A stretch of 5,848 nucleotides of DNA from NCBI GenBank assembly GCA_013816325.1, contig JACDEP010000139.1:1-5848 (forward strand), read 5' to 3'. Below are positions 1-5,741 of this stretch, one piece after another (the first letter of the stretch is position 1; each line of letters starts with the position of its first letter). Under the pieces are notes generated by a model. The model ran no database searches. It worked only from the letters and a program-made list of their open reading frames with translations, and was not told the DNA's origin. Position numbers and translations under genes: made by a program. The DNA comes from Methylotenera sp. Lineage in GTDB: Bacteria; Pseudomonadota; Gammaproteobacteria; Burkholderiales; Methylophilaceae.

Positions 1-468
1 GCCTAGGCTACCTCCAACGACAGCAGCTAGCTGCGTGATGCCTAGATAATCCGTTAACAAGGCTTGCGACTTCACCCAATCTTCTACCGTAAGCACTGGA
101 AACGCGGAACCCCAGGCTTTTTGCGTAGCAGGGTTGATACTGGCAGCGCCGGTACTGCCATCACAACCGGCTAGGTTGTTTACACCAATCACAAAGAATT
201 TATTGGTATCCAGCGGTTTATTAGGCCCTACTAGGTTATCCCACCAGCCAGGATTTTTATCTTCCGGCTTATATCTGCCAGCCACATGATGCGTGCCTGA
301 CAACGCATGGCAGATCAGCACCGCATTGGATTTATCTGCATTCAATTGACCATAGGTTTCATACACCAGGTCAAATTGTGGCAAGATGGCACCGCTTTTT
401 AATGGCAGCGGTGTGCTGAAATGGGCGGTTTGGGGGGCTACAAGGCCTACAGAGTTAATTTCTTGCAT
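1..468 (-). CDS. metX: Homoserine O-acyltransferase (MetX family), N-terminal part, cut by window edge
   Basis: The product acylates the hydroxyl of L-homoserine from acyl-CoA, the committing step of methionine synthesis, in the cytoplasm. Only the first 156 residues are visible; MetX proteins usually run to about 370-385. The alpha/beta-hydrolase fold is clear: HALSG at residues 54-58, GWWD at 74-77, NNLAGCDGSTG at 97-107, TVEDWV at 127-132, and the nucleophile elbow GGSLG at 152-156 with presumed catalytic Ser154. The catalytic Asp and His lie outside the window. The start is well fixed: an in-frame TAG lies at 481-483, four codons upstream of the ATG at 466-468, and no other start lies between. 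There is no Shine-Dalgarno sequence. Betaproteobacterial MetX proteins have been reported to use succinyl-CoA rather than acetyl-CoA; the visible part does not let me decide which. The family call is firm and the acyl donor is open. Confidence 0.95.
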   Translation of the reverse strand, partial: MQEINSVGLVAPQTAHFSTPLPLKSGAILPQFDLVYETYGQLNADKSNAVLICHALSGTHHVAGRYKPEDKNPGWWDNLVGPNKPLDTNKFFVIGVNNLAGCDGSTGAASINPATQKAWGSAFPVLTVEDWVKSQALLTDYLGITQLAAVVGGSLG

Positions 469-474
469 CGCGAG

Positions 475-503
475 ATTATACTATGTGAAGCAAAAAAAAA
501 TCA
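475..503 (-). promoter_or_regulatory. Probable metX promoter with perfect -10 box, leaderless layout
   Basis: Read on the minus strand, a perfect TATAAT lies at 480-475, followed by six bases (CTCGCG) and then the metX ATG. Transcription normally begins about 7 bases after the -10 box, which here falls on the A of the ATG, so a leaderless mRNA is inferred. With a 17-bp spacer the -35 position holds TGATTT (503-498), a poor match to TTGACA. A run of nine T residues (500-492) fills part of the spacer. The -10 box and the absence of a Shine-Dalgarno sequence are seen directly; promoter activity is inferred. Confidence 0.5.
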
Positions 504-564
504 TTTATGGATGTATCGCAACGCCGATTCACTGTTCTACTAATCAAACTAGCGCAAAATATCC

Positions 565-1464
565 TTAATCCCAATGTGTGCTGACAATAAGCGAATTTTT
601 ACCAATCGTTACGCGGTCATTGCCGCTTAAATCCTGAAACGTTGCAATATCCACTAAACCAATATTGGCCATTAAATCAGCAACTGCTGGAGCTTGCTGG
701 TAACCATGTTCCAGCATCAGCCAGCCCTGGGGCTTTAAATAAATAAGGCAATCGGCAACAATCTGGCGGATATCATTTAAACCATCGGTGCCGGAAGCCA
801 AGGCAGTTATTGGCTCAAAGCGCAAATCCCCTTGTTTGAGGTGCTTATCATCCTGCTCGATATAAGGCGGGTTACTCACGATCACATCAAATCTTTGATG
901 CGTTAAGGCATCGAACCAGTTGCTAGCTTGAAACTGGACGTTAGGAATATTTAGCTGATATGCATTGTTTTTAGCAACATCAAGTGCGGCGCTTGATGCA
1001 TCGACCGCCGTAACATTGGCCTGTGGACAATTTTTTGCAATCGCCAGCGCTATCGCACCGGAGCCTGTGCCTAAATCCAATATGGAAAGATGTTTATCTT
1101 CGGAGAGTTTAGCTAAAGCAGCTTCGACTAACGTTTCGGTATCCGGCCGCGGAATCAGTGTGGCTGGCGTAACCATCAAATCCAACCCGAAAAATTCACG
1201 TCGCCCTAAGATATAAGCAATCGGTTCGCCATGTGAACGTCGTAAAATAGATGCCTGAAACACCGCATGGATATTGGCTCCCAGAGCATCGTTTTCATGA
1301 GAAATCAGCCATGCGCGGTCTAAGTTTAAAGCTGTTTGCAATAGGAGTTGCGCTTCCAGACGTGCTTCATATGGTTCTATGGCTAAGGCATCGGTTAATA
1401 ACTGCTGCGCTTGCAGCAAAACCTCGCGCACGGTATGGACAGAAGGTAGCGTCATGGCCGCCAT
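565..1464 (-). CDS. prmC: Peptide chain release factor N5-glutamine methyltransferase PrmC (HemK)
   Basis: This cytoplasmic enzyme uses S-adenosylmethionine to methylate the glutamine of the GGQ motif in release factors RF1 and RF2, raising termination efficiency. The 299-residue product has an N-terminal helical region (about residues 10-80) that binds the release factor, then PRPDTE at 105-110, the SAM-binding DLGTGSGAIAL at 130-140, the acidic VDAS at 154-157, and the catalytic NPPY at 198-201 that holds the glutamine amide. It is slightly longer than the E. coli enzyme (277). The start is ambiguous between ATG at 1464 and ATG at 1455 (Met4), neither with a good ribosome site. An ATG at 1500 is in frame but is closed by TAA at 1476-1474, so no further extension is possible. 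It lies 104 bp after prfA, which encodes its substrate, in the same direction. Function is firm; only the exact start is uncertain. Confidence 0.96.
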   Translation of the reverse strand: MAAMTLPSVHTVREVLLQAQQLLTDALAIEPYEARLEAQLLLQTALNLDRAWLISHENDALGANIHAVFQASILRRSHGEPIAYILGRREFFGLDLMVTPATLIPRPDTETLVEAALAKLSEDKHLSILDLGTGSGAIALAIAKNCPQANVTAVDASSAALDVAKNNAYQLNIPNVQFQASNWFDALTHQRFDVIVSNPPYIEQDDKHLKQGDLRFEPITALASGTDGLNDIRQIVADCLIYLKPQGWLMLEHGYQQAPAVADLMANIGLVDIATFQDLSGNDRVTIGKNSLIVSTHWD

Positions 1465-1507
1465 ACAAACGATTTAATAATTTCTACCACTTGATTTCAT
1501 CCTGCGG

Positions 1508-1589
1508 TCTTCATTTAATTACTGCACTTAATTTCTGCACTTATTTATCTTCACTTAACTATCTTTACTTAATTATCCTCACCTAATGA
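1508..1589 (-). repeat. Six-unit degenerate 13-14 bp tandem repeat across the prfA stop codon
   Basis: Six adjacent units are readable at 1576-1589, 1562-1575, 1548-1561, 1535-1547, 1522-1534 and 1508-1521. Four are 14 bp and the middle two (1522-1547) are 13 bp. In the prfA sense the consensus is TAATTAAGTGAAGA. The unit at 1576-1589 is coding (part of the last codons, Ser-Leu-Gly-Glu-Asp) and the next contains the prfA stop TAA (1571-1569); the remaining units fill most of the 104-bp gap before prmC. The unit length is not a multiple of three, so UAA, UAG and UGA triplets appear in several frames. The likeliest origin is slipped-strand duplication of the prfA 3' end followed by drift. No hairpin or T-run makes it a terminator. 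Confidence 0.75.
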
Positions 1590-2651
1590 AGCAAGCAGAT
1601 CCGCTTGATGTTCCGCCATTAACGCGCCTATTAATTCGTCCATATCGCCTTCGGTAATCGCGTCGATTTTATACAGCGTGAGGTTAATACGGTGGTCAGT
1701 GATGCGGCCTTGCGGATAGTTGTAAGTGCGAATACGCTCAGAACGGTCACCCGAACCAATCAGGGATTTACGCTCGCTGGCGATTTTACTTTGTTGCTCA
1801 TTAACCTGCGCAGCTTTGATTCGTGCGGCAAGCACCTGCATTGCCTGGGCTTTGTTAGCGTGCTGGCTTCGACCTTCTTGGCATTCCACCACGATACCTG
1901 TAGGGTTGTGGGTAATGCGCACGGCGGAATCGGTTTTGTTGATGTGCTGACCGCCTGCGCCAGAAGCGCGATAGGTATCGATACGGATATCCGCCGGATT
2001 GATCACCACATCATTAATCTCATCCACTTCCGGTAACACCGCCACGGTACAAGCGGATGTATGGATGCGACCTTGGGTCTCGGTATCTGGCACGCGTTGC
2101 ACGCGATGCACGCCAGATTCGAACTTCAATTTCGAGTATGCGCCTTGTCCGTCAATTTTTGCGATGATTTCTTTGTAGCCGCCAATCTCTGATTCATTGG
2201 CAGACATGATTTCCACCTTCCAGCGCTGGCGCTCTGCATAACGGCTGTACATACGGAACAAATCGCCAGCGAACAAACCGGATTCGTCACCCCCCGTACC
2301 GGCGCGAATCTCCAGGAATAGGCCTTTTTCATCGTTAGGATCTTTGGGCAACAACAAGGTTTGTAGCGCTTTTTCAATAGCTTCTAGCTTGGCTTTGCCA
2401 TTGTCGATTTCTTCCTGTGCGAACTCCTTCATGTCCGGGTCGCTCATCATGCTCTGCGCTTCGGCTATATCAGCTTCGGCCTGCTCGAACGCGTGATACT
2501 GCTCGACAATCGGTGTGATTTCCGCATGCTCCTGCGTCAGTTTTCTATACGTATCCATATTGTTAGTGACGCCTTCGCTACTCATCAGGCGGTTGAGTTC
2601 TTCAAGGCGGTCGCTCAGTGTAGCGAGCTTTTTGATCATGCTTGGTTTCAT
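1569..2651 (-). CDS. prfA: Peptide chain release factor 1 (RF1)
   Basis: RF1 recognises UAA and UAG in the ribosomal A site and triggers release of the finished protein. The 360-residue product is the same length as E. coli RF1 and begins with the same MKPS, which supports the chosen ATG. An N-terminal coiled helical domain spans about residues 1-100. GTGGDES is at 118-124. The stop-codon-reading tripeptide is P-D-T at 188-190 (the RF1 pattern PxT, unlike SPF of RF2), and the peptidyl-hydrolysis motif GGQ is at 233-235, so Gln235 is the PrmC target. ATG follows the hemA stop by 9 bp with no clear Shine-Dalgarno sequence, so translation is probably coupled to hemA. The last codons and the stop are part of a tandem repeat array. 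The call is firm. Confidence 0.98.
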   Translation of the reverse strand: MKPSMIKKLATLSDRLEELNRLMSSEGVTNNMDTYRKLTQEHAEITPIVEQYHAFEQAEADIAEAQSMMSDPDMKEFAQEEIDNGKAKLEAIEKALQTLLLPKDPNDEKGLFLEIRAGTGGDESGLFAGDLFRMYSRYAERQRWKVEIMSANESEIGGYKEIIAKIDGQGAYSKLKFESGVHRVQRVPDTETQGRIHTSACTVAVLPEVDEINDVVINPADIRIDTYRASGAGGQHINKTDSAVRITHNPTGIVVECQEGRSQHANKAQAMQVLAARIKAAQVNEQQSKIASERKSLIGSGDRSERIRTYNYPQGRITDHRINLTLYKIDAITEGDMDELIGALMAEHQADLLASLGEDN

Positions 2652-2660
2652 TTGGTACCG

Positions 2661-3905
2661 TTAACTTTTAATTTGGTAAATTTGTTTCATGAGTTGTTCA
2701 AGTCTGGTGTGCTCATCCCCATGCGCTTGGTTAAGCACGTGGCTGGGCGCATGCAGGAATTTATTAGTAAGCGCCGTGCTCAAGGCTTCCAGCACTTTAT
2801 CCGGGTTCTCGCCTTTTTGGATAAGCTTCAAGGCTTTTTCCAGTTCAATTTTGCGCATCGCTTCGGCTTGGTCACGCAGCGCCTTGATGGTCGGCACTGC
2901 ATCGCGCTTTTTCATCCAGCTCATGAAATTTTCAACACGCGCCTGCACAATTATCTCCGCATCAATTGCGGCTTCTTGGCGATTCACCATGCCGTCGGTC
3001 ACTACTTGCGCGAGGTCATCAACAGTGTATAAAAATACGTCATCCAATTGCGCTACCTCGGGCTCAATATCGCGCGGGACGGCTAAATCCACCATAAAAA
3101 TCGGCCTATGGCGCCGCGTCTTAATTGCGCTTTCCACCATACCCAAACCAATAATCGGCAATTGGCTAGCGGTGGAAGTGACAACAATATCGAAATCGGC
3201 AAAACGTTCCGGCAGGTCATTTAGTAGAATGGCCTGACCGCTGATTTTGTCGGCCAATTCTACCCCGCGTTCTAAAGTGCGGTTGGCAACGACGATGGAC
3301 TTTGGTTTTTGGGCGGCAAAATGATCGGCGCATAGCGATATCATTTCCCCTGCGCCAATGAATAATACTTTTTGCTGGCTAATGTCACCAAAGATACGTT
3401 GCGCAAGTTTCACGGCTGCTGCAGCCATGGAGATAGAATTGGCACCAATGTCTGTGTTGGTGCGTACTTCTTTTGCCACTTCAAACGTGCGTTGGAACAA
3501 TTTATGTAATAGCGTGCCTAACGTACCTGCGTCTTGGGCGATTTTAACGGATTGCTTGAACTGCCCCAAAATTTGGGGTTCACCAAGTACCATGCTATCT
3601 AGGCCCGAAGCCACACGGAAGGCATGCTTTACCGCCTCATTATCTGGCAAGGTGTAAATATAAGGTTGAATGTTGTTTGTTTCGAGCTTATGGTATTGCA
3701 TAAGCCAGTGCAGCGGCTTAGTTGGGTTATCAGTGCTGCAATAGAGTTCGGTACGGTTGCAGGTAGAAAGTATCGCGGCTTCGCTGGCATCGCGCAGGGT
3801 CAATTCGCGCAAAGCACTGCCCAGATGTTCGCTGTCAAAAGCAACATGTTCGCGGATTTGGATAGGCGCAGTAGTATGGTTCACGCCGATGACATAGAGT
3901 TGCAT
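2661..3905 (-). CDS. hemA: Glutamyl-tRNA reductase
   Basis: This enzyme reduces glutamyl-tRNA(Glu) with NADPH to glutamate-1-semialdehyde, the first committed step of C5-pathway tetrapyrrole (haem) synthesis. The 414-residue product is of normal family length (E. coli 418). GVNHTTAP (7-14) opens the catalytic domain; STCNRTELY (47-55) carries the thioester-forming Cys49, equivalent to E. coli Cys50; GEPQILGQ is at 108-115. The NADPH-binding Rossmann domain has GAGEM at 184-188 and NRT at 208-210, with DLAVPRDI at 273-280. The C-terminal helical dimerisation region follows from about residue 310, with K-F-L-H-APS at 382-388. No strong ribosome site precedes the ATG. Position, 9 bp before prfA, makes it the first gene of a hemA-prfA-prmC unit. 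The promoter must lie in the 291-bp divergent region, but I cannot place it with confidence. Confidence 0.98.
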   Translation of the reverse strand: MQLYVIGVNHTTAPIQIREHVAFDSEHLGSALRELTLRDASEAAILSTCNRTELYCSTDNPTKPLHWLMQYHKLETNNIQPYIYTLPDNEAVKHAFRVASGLDSMVLGEPQILGQFKQSVKIAQDAGTLGTLLHKLFQRTFEVAKEVRTNTDIGANSISMAAAAVKLAQRIFGDISQQKVLFIGAGEMISLCADHFAAQKPKSIVVANRTLERGVELADKISGQAILLNDLPERFADFDIVVTSTASQLPIIGLGMVESAIKTRRHRPIFMVDLAVPRDIEPEVAQLDDVFLYTVDDLAQVVTDGMVNRQEAAIDAEIIVQARVENFMSWMKKRDAVPTIKALRDQAEAMRKIELEKALKLIQKGENPDKVLEALSTALTNKFLHAPSHVLNQAHGDEHTRLEQLMKQIYQIKS

Positions 3906-3978
3906 AGTGGTTTGGCTACATTGCTACACAAGCGAATCGTACAGTTACGCTCGTTTTTAAGCACTGCCTAGTGGTTTG
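3905..3978 (-). repeat. 10-bp direct repeat at and upstream of the hemA start
   Basis: The decamer CAAACCACTA (minus-strand sense) occurs at 3914-3905, where its final A is the first base of the hemA ATG, and again at 3978-3969, exactly 64 bp upstream. A 10-bp exact match by chance in about 290 bp is expected only a few percent of the time, so the pair is notable but not decisive. It could be a protein-binding site near the start codon or a relic of local duplication. Confidence 0.4.
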
Positions 3979-3993
3979 ATATGCCTGCGTCAT
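3916..3993 (-). CDS. Possible 25-residue upstream ORF before hemA
   Basis: An ATG at 3993-3991 opens a 25-codon frame ending at TAG (3918-3916), 10 bp before the hemA start. An AGGAG sequence lies at 4009-4005, 11 bases before this ATG: a real Shine-Dalgarno core, but spaced longer than usual, and stronger than anything before hemA itself. The peptide begins MTQAYQTTRQ and ends FACVAM; it resembles no family I recognise. The 8-base arm AAGCGAAT (3999-3992) overlaps its start and could pair with ATTCGCTT (3937-3930) near its end. It could be a leader peptide whose translation couples to hemA, or a chance frame. Such short frames are common, so confidence is low. Confidence 0.2.
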   Translation of the reverse strand: MTQAYQTTRQCLKTSVTVRFACVAM

Positions 3994-4081
3994 TCGCTTT
4001 GCGTCTCCTAACGCTACATCTCAAATAATAACTCATACATCATAAAGAGCTGTTGGCCCAAGTCGTAATTTTCGCGTATTG

Positions 4082-4122
4082 GCTTATGTTAAGCAAGAAG
4101 CTTATGTAAACCTTATGCAAAC
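4082..4122 (+). promoter_or_regulatory. Operator-like palindrome and 11-bp tandem repeats upstream of rpe
   Basis: A perfect inverted repeat GCTTA-TGT-TAAGC spans 4082-4094. It is followed by two back-to-back 11-mers, CTTATGTAAAC (4101-4111) and CTTATGCAAAC (4112-4122), which differ at one base. The palindrome itself contains a third related copy, CTTATGTTAAG (4083-4093, 9 of 11 matching). An 11-bp period places the two tandem copies on about the same face of the helix, as expected for cooperative binding by a regulator. The array lies where the -35 region would be for the weak -10 candidate TAAAAT at 4136-4141. The repeats are seen directly; the regulatory role is inferred and no regulator is identified. 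Confidence 0.35.
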
Positions 4123-4205
4123 CAAGAAATAAAGTTAAAATAATGGTTTAGCGCTGTTTTAACGCAGTGTACTTGTCTTACTTTAATAAATAATGGATGT
4201 TAGCC

Positions 4206-4916
4206 ATGGATAAAACTTTTAGAATCGCCCCGAGTATTCTTTCTGCAAACTTTGCCAAACTTGGCCAAGAAATCGAAGACGTCATCAATTCAGGTACGGA
4301 TATCGTGCATTTTGATGTGATGGATAACCATTACGTTCCCAATCTGACGATAGGTCCATTGGTATGTGACGCGATTCGCGAAACAGCCAAGAAAGTCGGC
4401 GCGCTGATTGACGTGCATTTAATGGTAAAGCCAGTAGACCGCATTATTCCTGACTTCGCTAAAGCTGGCGCTAATATCATCACTTTTCACCCGGAGGCTT
4501 CTGATCATATTGACCGTAGCTTGGCGATGGTGCGTGAATTAGGCTGTAAATCTGGTCTAGTATTTAACCCGGCGACTTCACTAAGTTACTTGGACCACGT
4601 GATGGATAAGGTCGATATGATTTTATTGATGTCAGTAAACCCTGGCTTCGGTGGTCAAAAATTCATCCCAGAAACATTAGAAAAACTCAAACTTGCGCGC
4701 GCACGTATCGATGCTTATTACGAAAAAACCGGTCGTCAAATTTGGCTAGAAGTCGATGGCGGTGTTAACGCGCAGAATATTGCCGATATCGCCCGTGCAG
4801 GTGCAGATACGTTCGTGGCCGGTAGCGCGATTTTTGGTGCGCCAAATGAAAATGACAAAAATCGCTACGACACAGTAGTAAGCGCAATGCGTGCTTCATT
4901 GGCAACTGTTAAGTAA
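4206..4916 (+). CDS. rpe: Ribulose-phosphate 3-epimerase
   Basis: The enzyme interconverts D-ribulose 5-phosphate and D-xylulose 5-phosphate in the pentose phosphate pathway (and in ribulose-monophosphate or Calvin-type cycles where present). It is a cytoplasmic TIM barrel with a divalent metal ion. From the ATG at 4206 the product has 236 residues, near the family norm of about 220-235. IAPSILSA (7-14) supplies Ser10; HFDVMDNHYVPN (35-46) supplies metal ligands His35 and Asp37, the latter also acid/base; DVHLMV (69-74) supplies His71; MSVNPGFGGQKF (142-153) is the phosphate-proximal loop; EVDGG (182-186) supplies Asp184; and GSAIF (206-210) closes the phosphate site. An in-frame ATG at 4197 would add three residues. 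I prefer 4206 because the family has only a few residues before IAPSIL and a weak GGA (4195-4197) lies 8 bases before it. It is followed by gph. Confidence 0.97.
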   Translation: MDKTFRIAPSILSANFAKLGQEIEDVINSGTDIVHFDVMDNHYVPNLTIGPLVCDAIRETAKKVGALIDVHLMVKPVDRIIPDFAKAGANIITFHPEASDHIDRSLAMVRELGCKSGLVFNPATSLSYLDHVMDKVDMILLMSVNPGFGGQKFIPETLEKLKLARARIDAYYEKTGRQIWLEVDGGVNAQNIADIARAGADTFVAGSAIFGAPNENDKNRYDTVVSAMRASLATVK

Positions 4917-4932
4917 AAAAATAAATTATCGC

Positions 4933-5026
4933 TGCAAGTACGGTGTTGCATAAAATTATGACTTACATACGCTTCGTATAGTTATTCGAAAGTATGCAGA
5001 TAATTAATTTTCTTGATGCGTAAGTC
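4933..5026 (+). other. Nested inverted repeats between rpe and gph (possible structured RNA)
   Basis: Several complementary arms are packed here: TGCAA (4933-4937) with TTGCA (4946-4950); CATAA (4949-4953) with TTATG (4956-4960); GACTTAC (4960-4966) with GTAAGTC (5020-5026); and, inside that last pair, ATACG-CTT-CGTAT (4967-4979). A competing pairing is CATAC (4966-4970) with GTATG (4992-4996) plus TTCG (4973-4976) with CGAA (4987-4990); it cannot coexist with the ATACG hairpin. No T-run follows, so it is not an intrinsic terminator. It could be an mRNA-stability or regulatory element between the two genes, or coincidence in A+T-rich sequence. I recognise no known riboswitch class. Confidence 0.35.
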
Positions 5027-5041
5027 TTGTGCTGATATTTA
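5013..5041 (+). promoter_or_regulatory. Weak candidate gph promoter
   Basis: TTGATG (5013-5018, four of six to TTGACA) is followed after 17 bp by TATTTA (5036-5041), preceded by TG one base upstream in the extended -10 position (5033-5034). The TATTTA match is poor (three of six). Initiation would fall near 5048, about 10 bases before the gph start. Cotranscription with rpe is equally possible because no terminator separates the two genes. Confidence 0.25.
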
Positions 5042-5057
5042 ACTTTAGGCTAGAGAA

Positions 5058-5741
5058 GTGTTGAGTAAATTTAAGGTCAAAGCCGTCATGATTGATCTTG
5101 ACGGTACGCTAATCCATACTGCGCCCGAAATTGCCCGGGCGGCGAATCATATGTTGGCTGCAATGGATAGACCGGTGCTGGCTGCCAAGCAAATACAAGG
5201 CTATATCGGTGAAGGCGCGATTACTTTAATCAAACGTTGCCTGACGGGTCATTTGACCGCAGAACCAGATGCCGATTTATTGGCTAAAGCGCAGAACTTG
5301 TTTTTTGATGCGTATGCACAAGTGGTCGCTGAAAGTAAGCCTTACCCAAAAGTAATTGAAGCATTGCAAGCGCTTAAAGGTGCGGGTATGCATCTAGCCT
5401 GTGTTACCAATAAACCCGCAGCGTTTACCAAGCCTTTGCTGGAAAAAAGTGGTCTAGCGCAATATTTTGATTTTGTGGTATCTGGTGATACCTTAAAAAA
5501 GAAGAAACCTGAGCCTGACCAGATATTTTATATCTGCGAAAAGTTTGGTATTTCGGTACAAGAAGCGGTGCTGATAGGTGATTCAAAAACGGATATACAA
5601 GCGGCGCGCAACGCGGGGTGCTATATATTTACCGTGCCTTATGGCTATAATCAGGGGTATAGTATAGAAATAAATACAGTAGATGCCCTTATCGACCATC
5701 TGGGTGATACCCTGCGATTTATTTCAACAGACCAGTTTTAA
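5058..5741 (+). CDS. gph: Phosphoglycolate phosphatase, HAD family
   Basis: The product is predicted to dephosphorylate 2-phosphoglycolate, formed by DNA-end repair or Rubisco oxygenation, to glycolate in the cytoplasm with Mg2+. The 227-residue protein has the four HAD motifs: IDLDGTL at 12-18 (nucleophile Asp13, acid/base Asp15), CVTNK at 115-119 (Thr117), a lysine in KKKKPEP (147-153) and GDSKTD at 174-179 (Asp175, Asp179). A helical cap domain lies between motifs I and II (about 20-90), and VPYGYN at 193-198 is typical of Gph. The start is GTG at 5058 or TTG at 5061. The first in-frame ATG (codon 11) would delete the strand leading into motif I. AGG at 5047-5049 is suitably spaced from the GTG. 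Position 141 bp after rpe matches the common rpe-gph pair. Substrate assignment within the HAD family rests on context and resemblance. Confidence 0.9.
   Translation: MLSKFKVKAVMIDLDGTLIHTAPEIARAANHMLAAMDRPVLAAKQIQGYIGEGAITLIKRCLTGHLTAEPDADLLAKAQNLFFDAYAQVVAESKPYPKVIEALQALKGAGMHLACVTNKPAAFTKPLLEKSGLAQYFDFVVSGDTLKKKKPEPDQIFYICEKFGISVQEAVLIGDSKTDIQAARNAGCYIFTVPYGYNQGYSIEINTVDALIDHLGDTLRFISTDQF

Larger units (their letters stand above)
3906..4196. promoter_or_regulatory. Divergent hemA/rpe intergenic region
   Basis: This 291-bp stretch must hold the promoters for hemA (minus) and rpe (plus). The half nearer hemA contains the 10-bp direct repeats and the possible upstream ORF. The half nearer rpe is A+T-rich and contains a small palindrome and tandem 11-bp repeats. 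For rpe, -10-like sequences are TAAAAT at 4136-4141 and TTTAAT at 4182-4187, each lacking a good -35. For hemA, TATGAT and TATTAT occur on the minus strand between about 4027 and 4045, again without a good -35. No tRNA-like or riboswitch fold that I recognise was seen. Confidence 0.6.

Noticed and set aside
492..564. Intrinsic terminator after prmC, suggested by the nine-T run on the minus strand
   Set aside because: No stable G+C-rich stem adjoins the run. The nearest hairpin (ATCG/CGAT) has four pairs and lies more than 15 bases away, so the run fits better as promoter spacer.
386..568. 60-codon plus-strand frame across the metX start
   Set aside because: It overlaps the metX N-terminus and its promoter and prmC's stop on the opposite strand, and shows no protein features.
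965..1216. Plus-strand open frame opposite prmC
   Set aside because: It is antisense to a strongly conserved methyltransferase, has no recognisable domain and no independent ribosome site.
1474..1500. Earlier in-frame ATG as the true prmC start
   Set aside because: An in-frame TAA at 1476-1474 closes it after eight codons, so it cannot extend PrmC.
2493..3237. Long plus-strand frames opposite prfA and hemA
   Set aside because: They are antisense to two full-length conserved genes with intact motifs, have no family resemblance, and arise from codon-bias shadowing.
4917..4950. Terminator after rpe
   Set aside because: The TGCAA/TTGCA hairpin is only five pairs with an eight-base loop and is not followed by a T-run.
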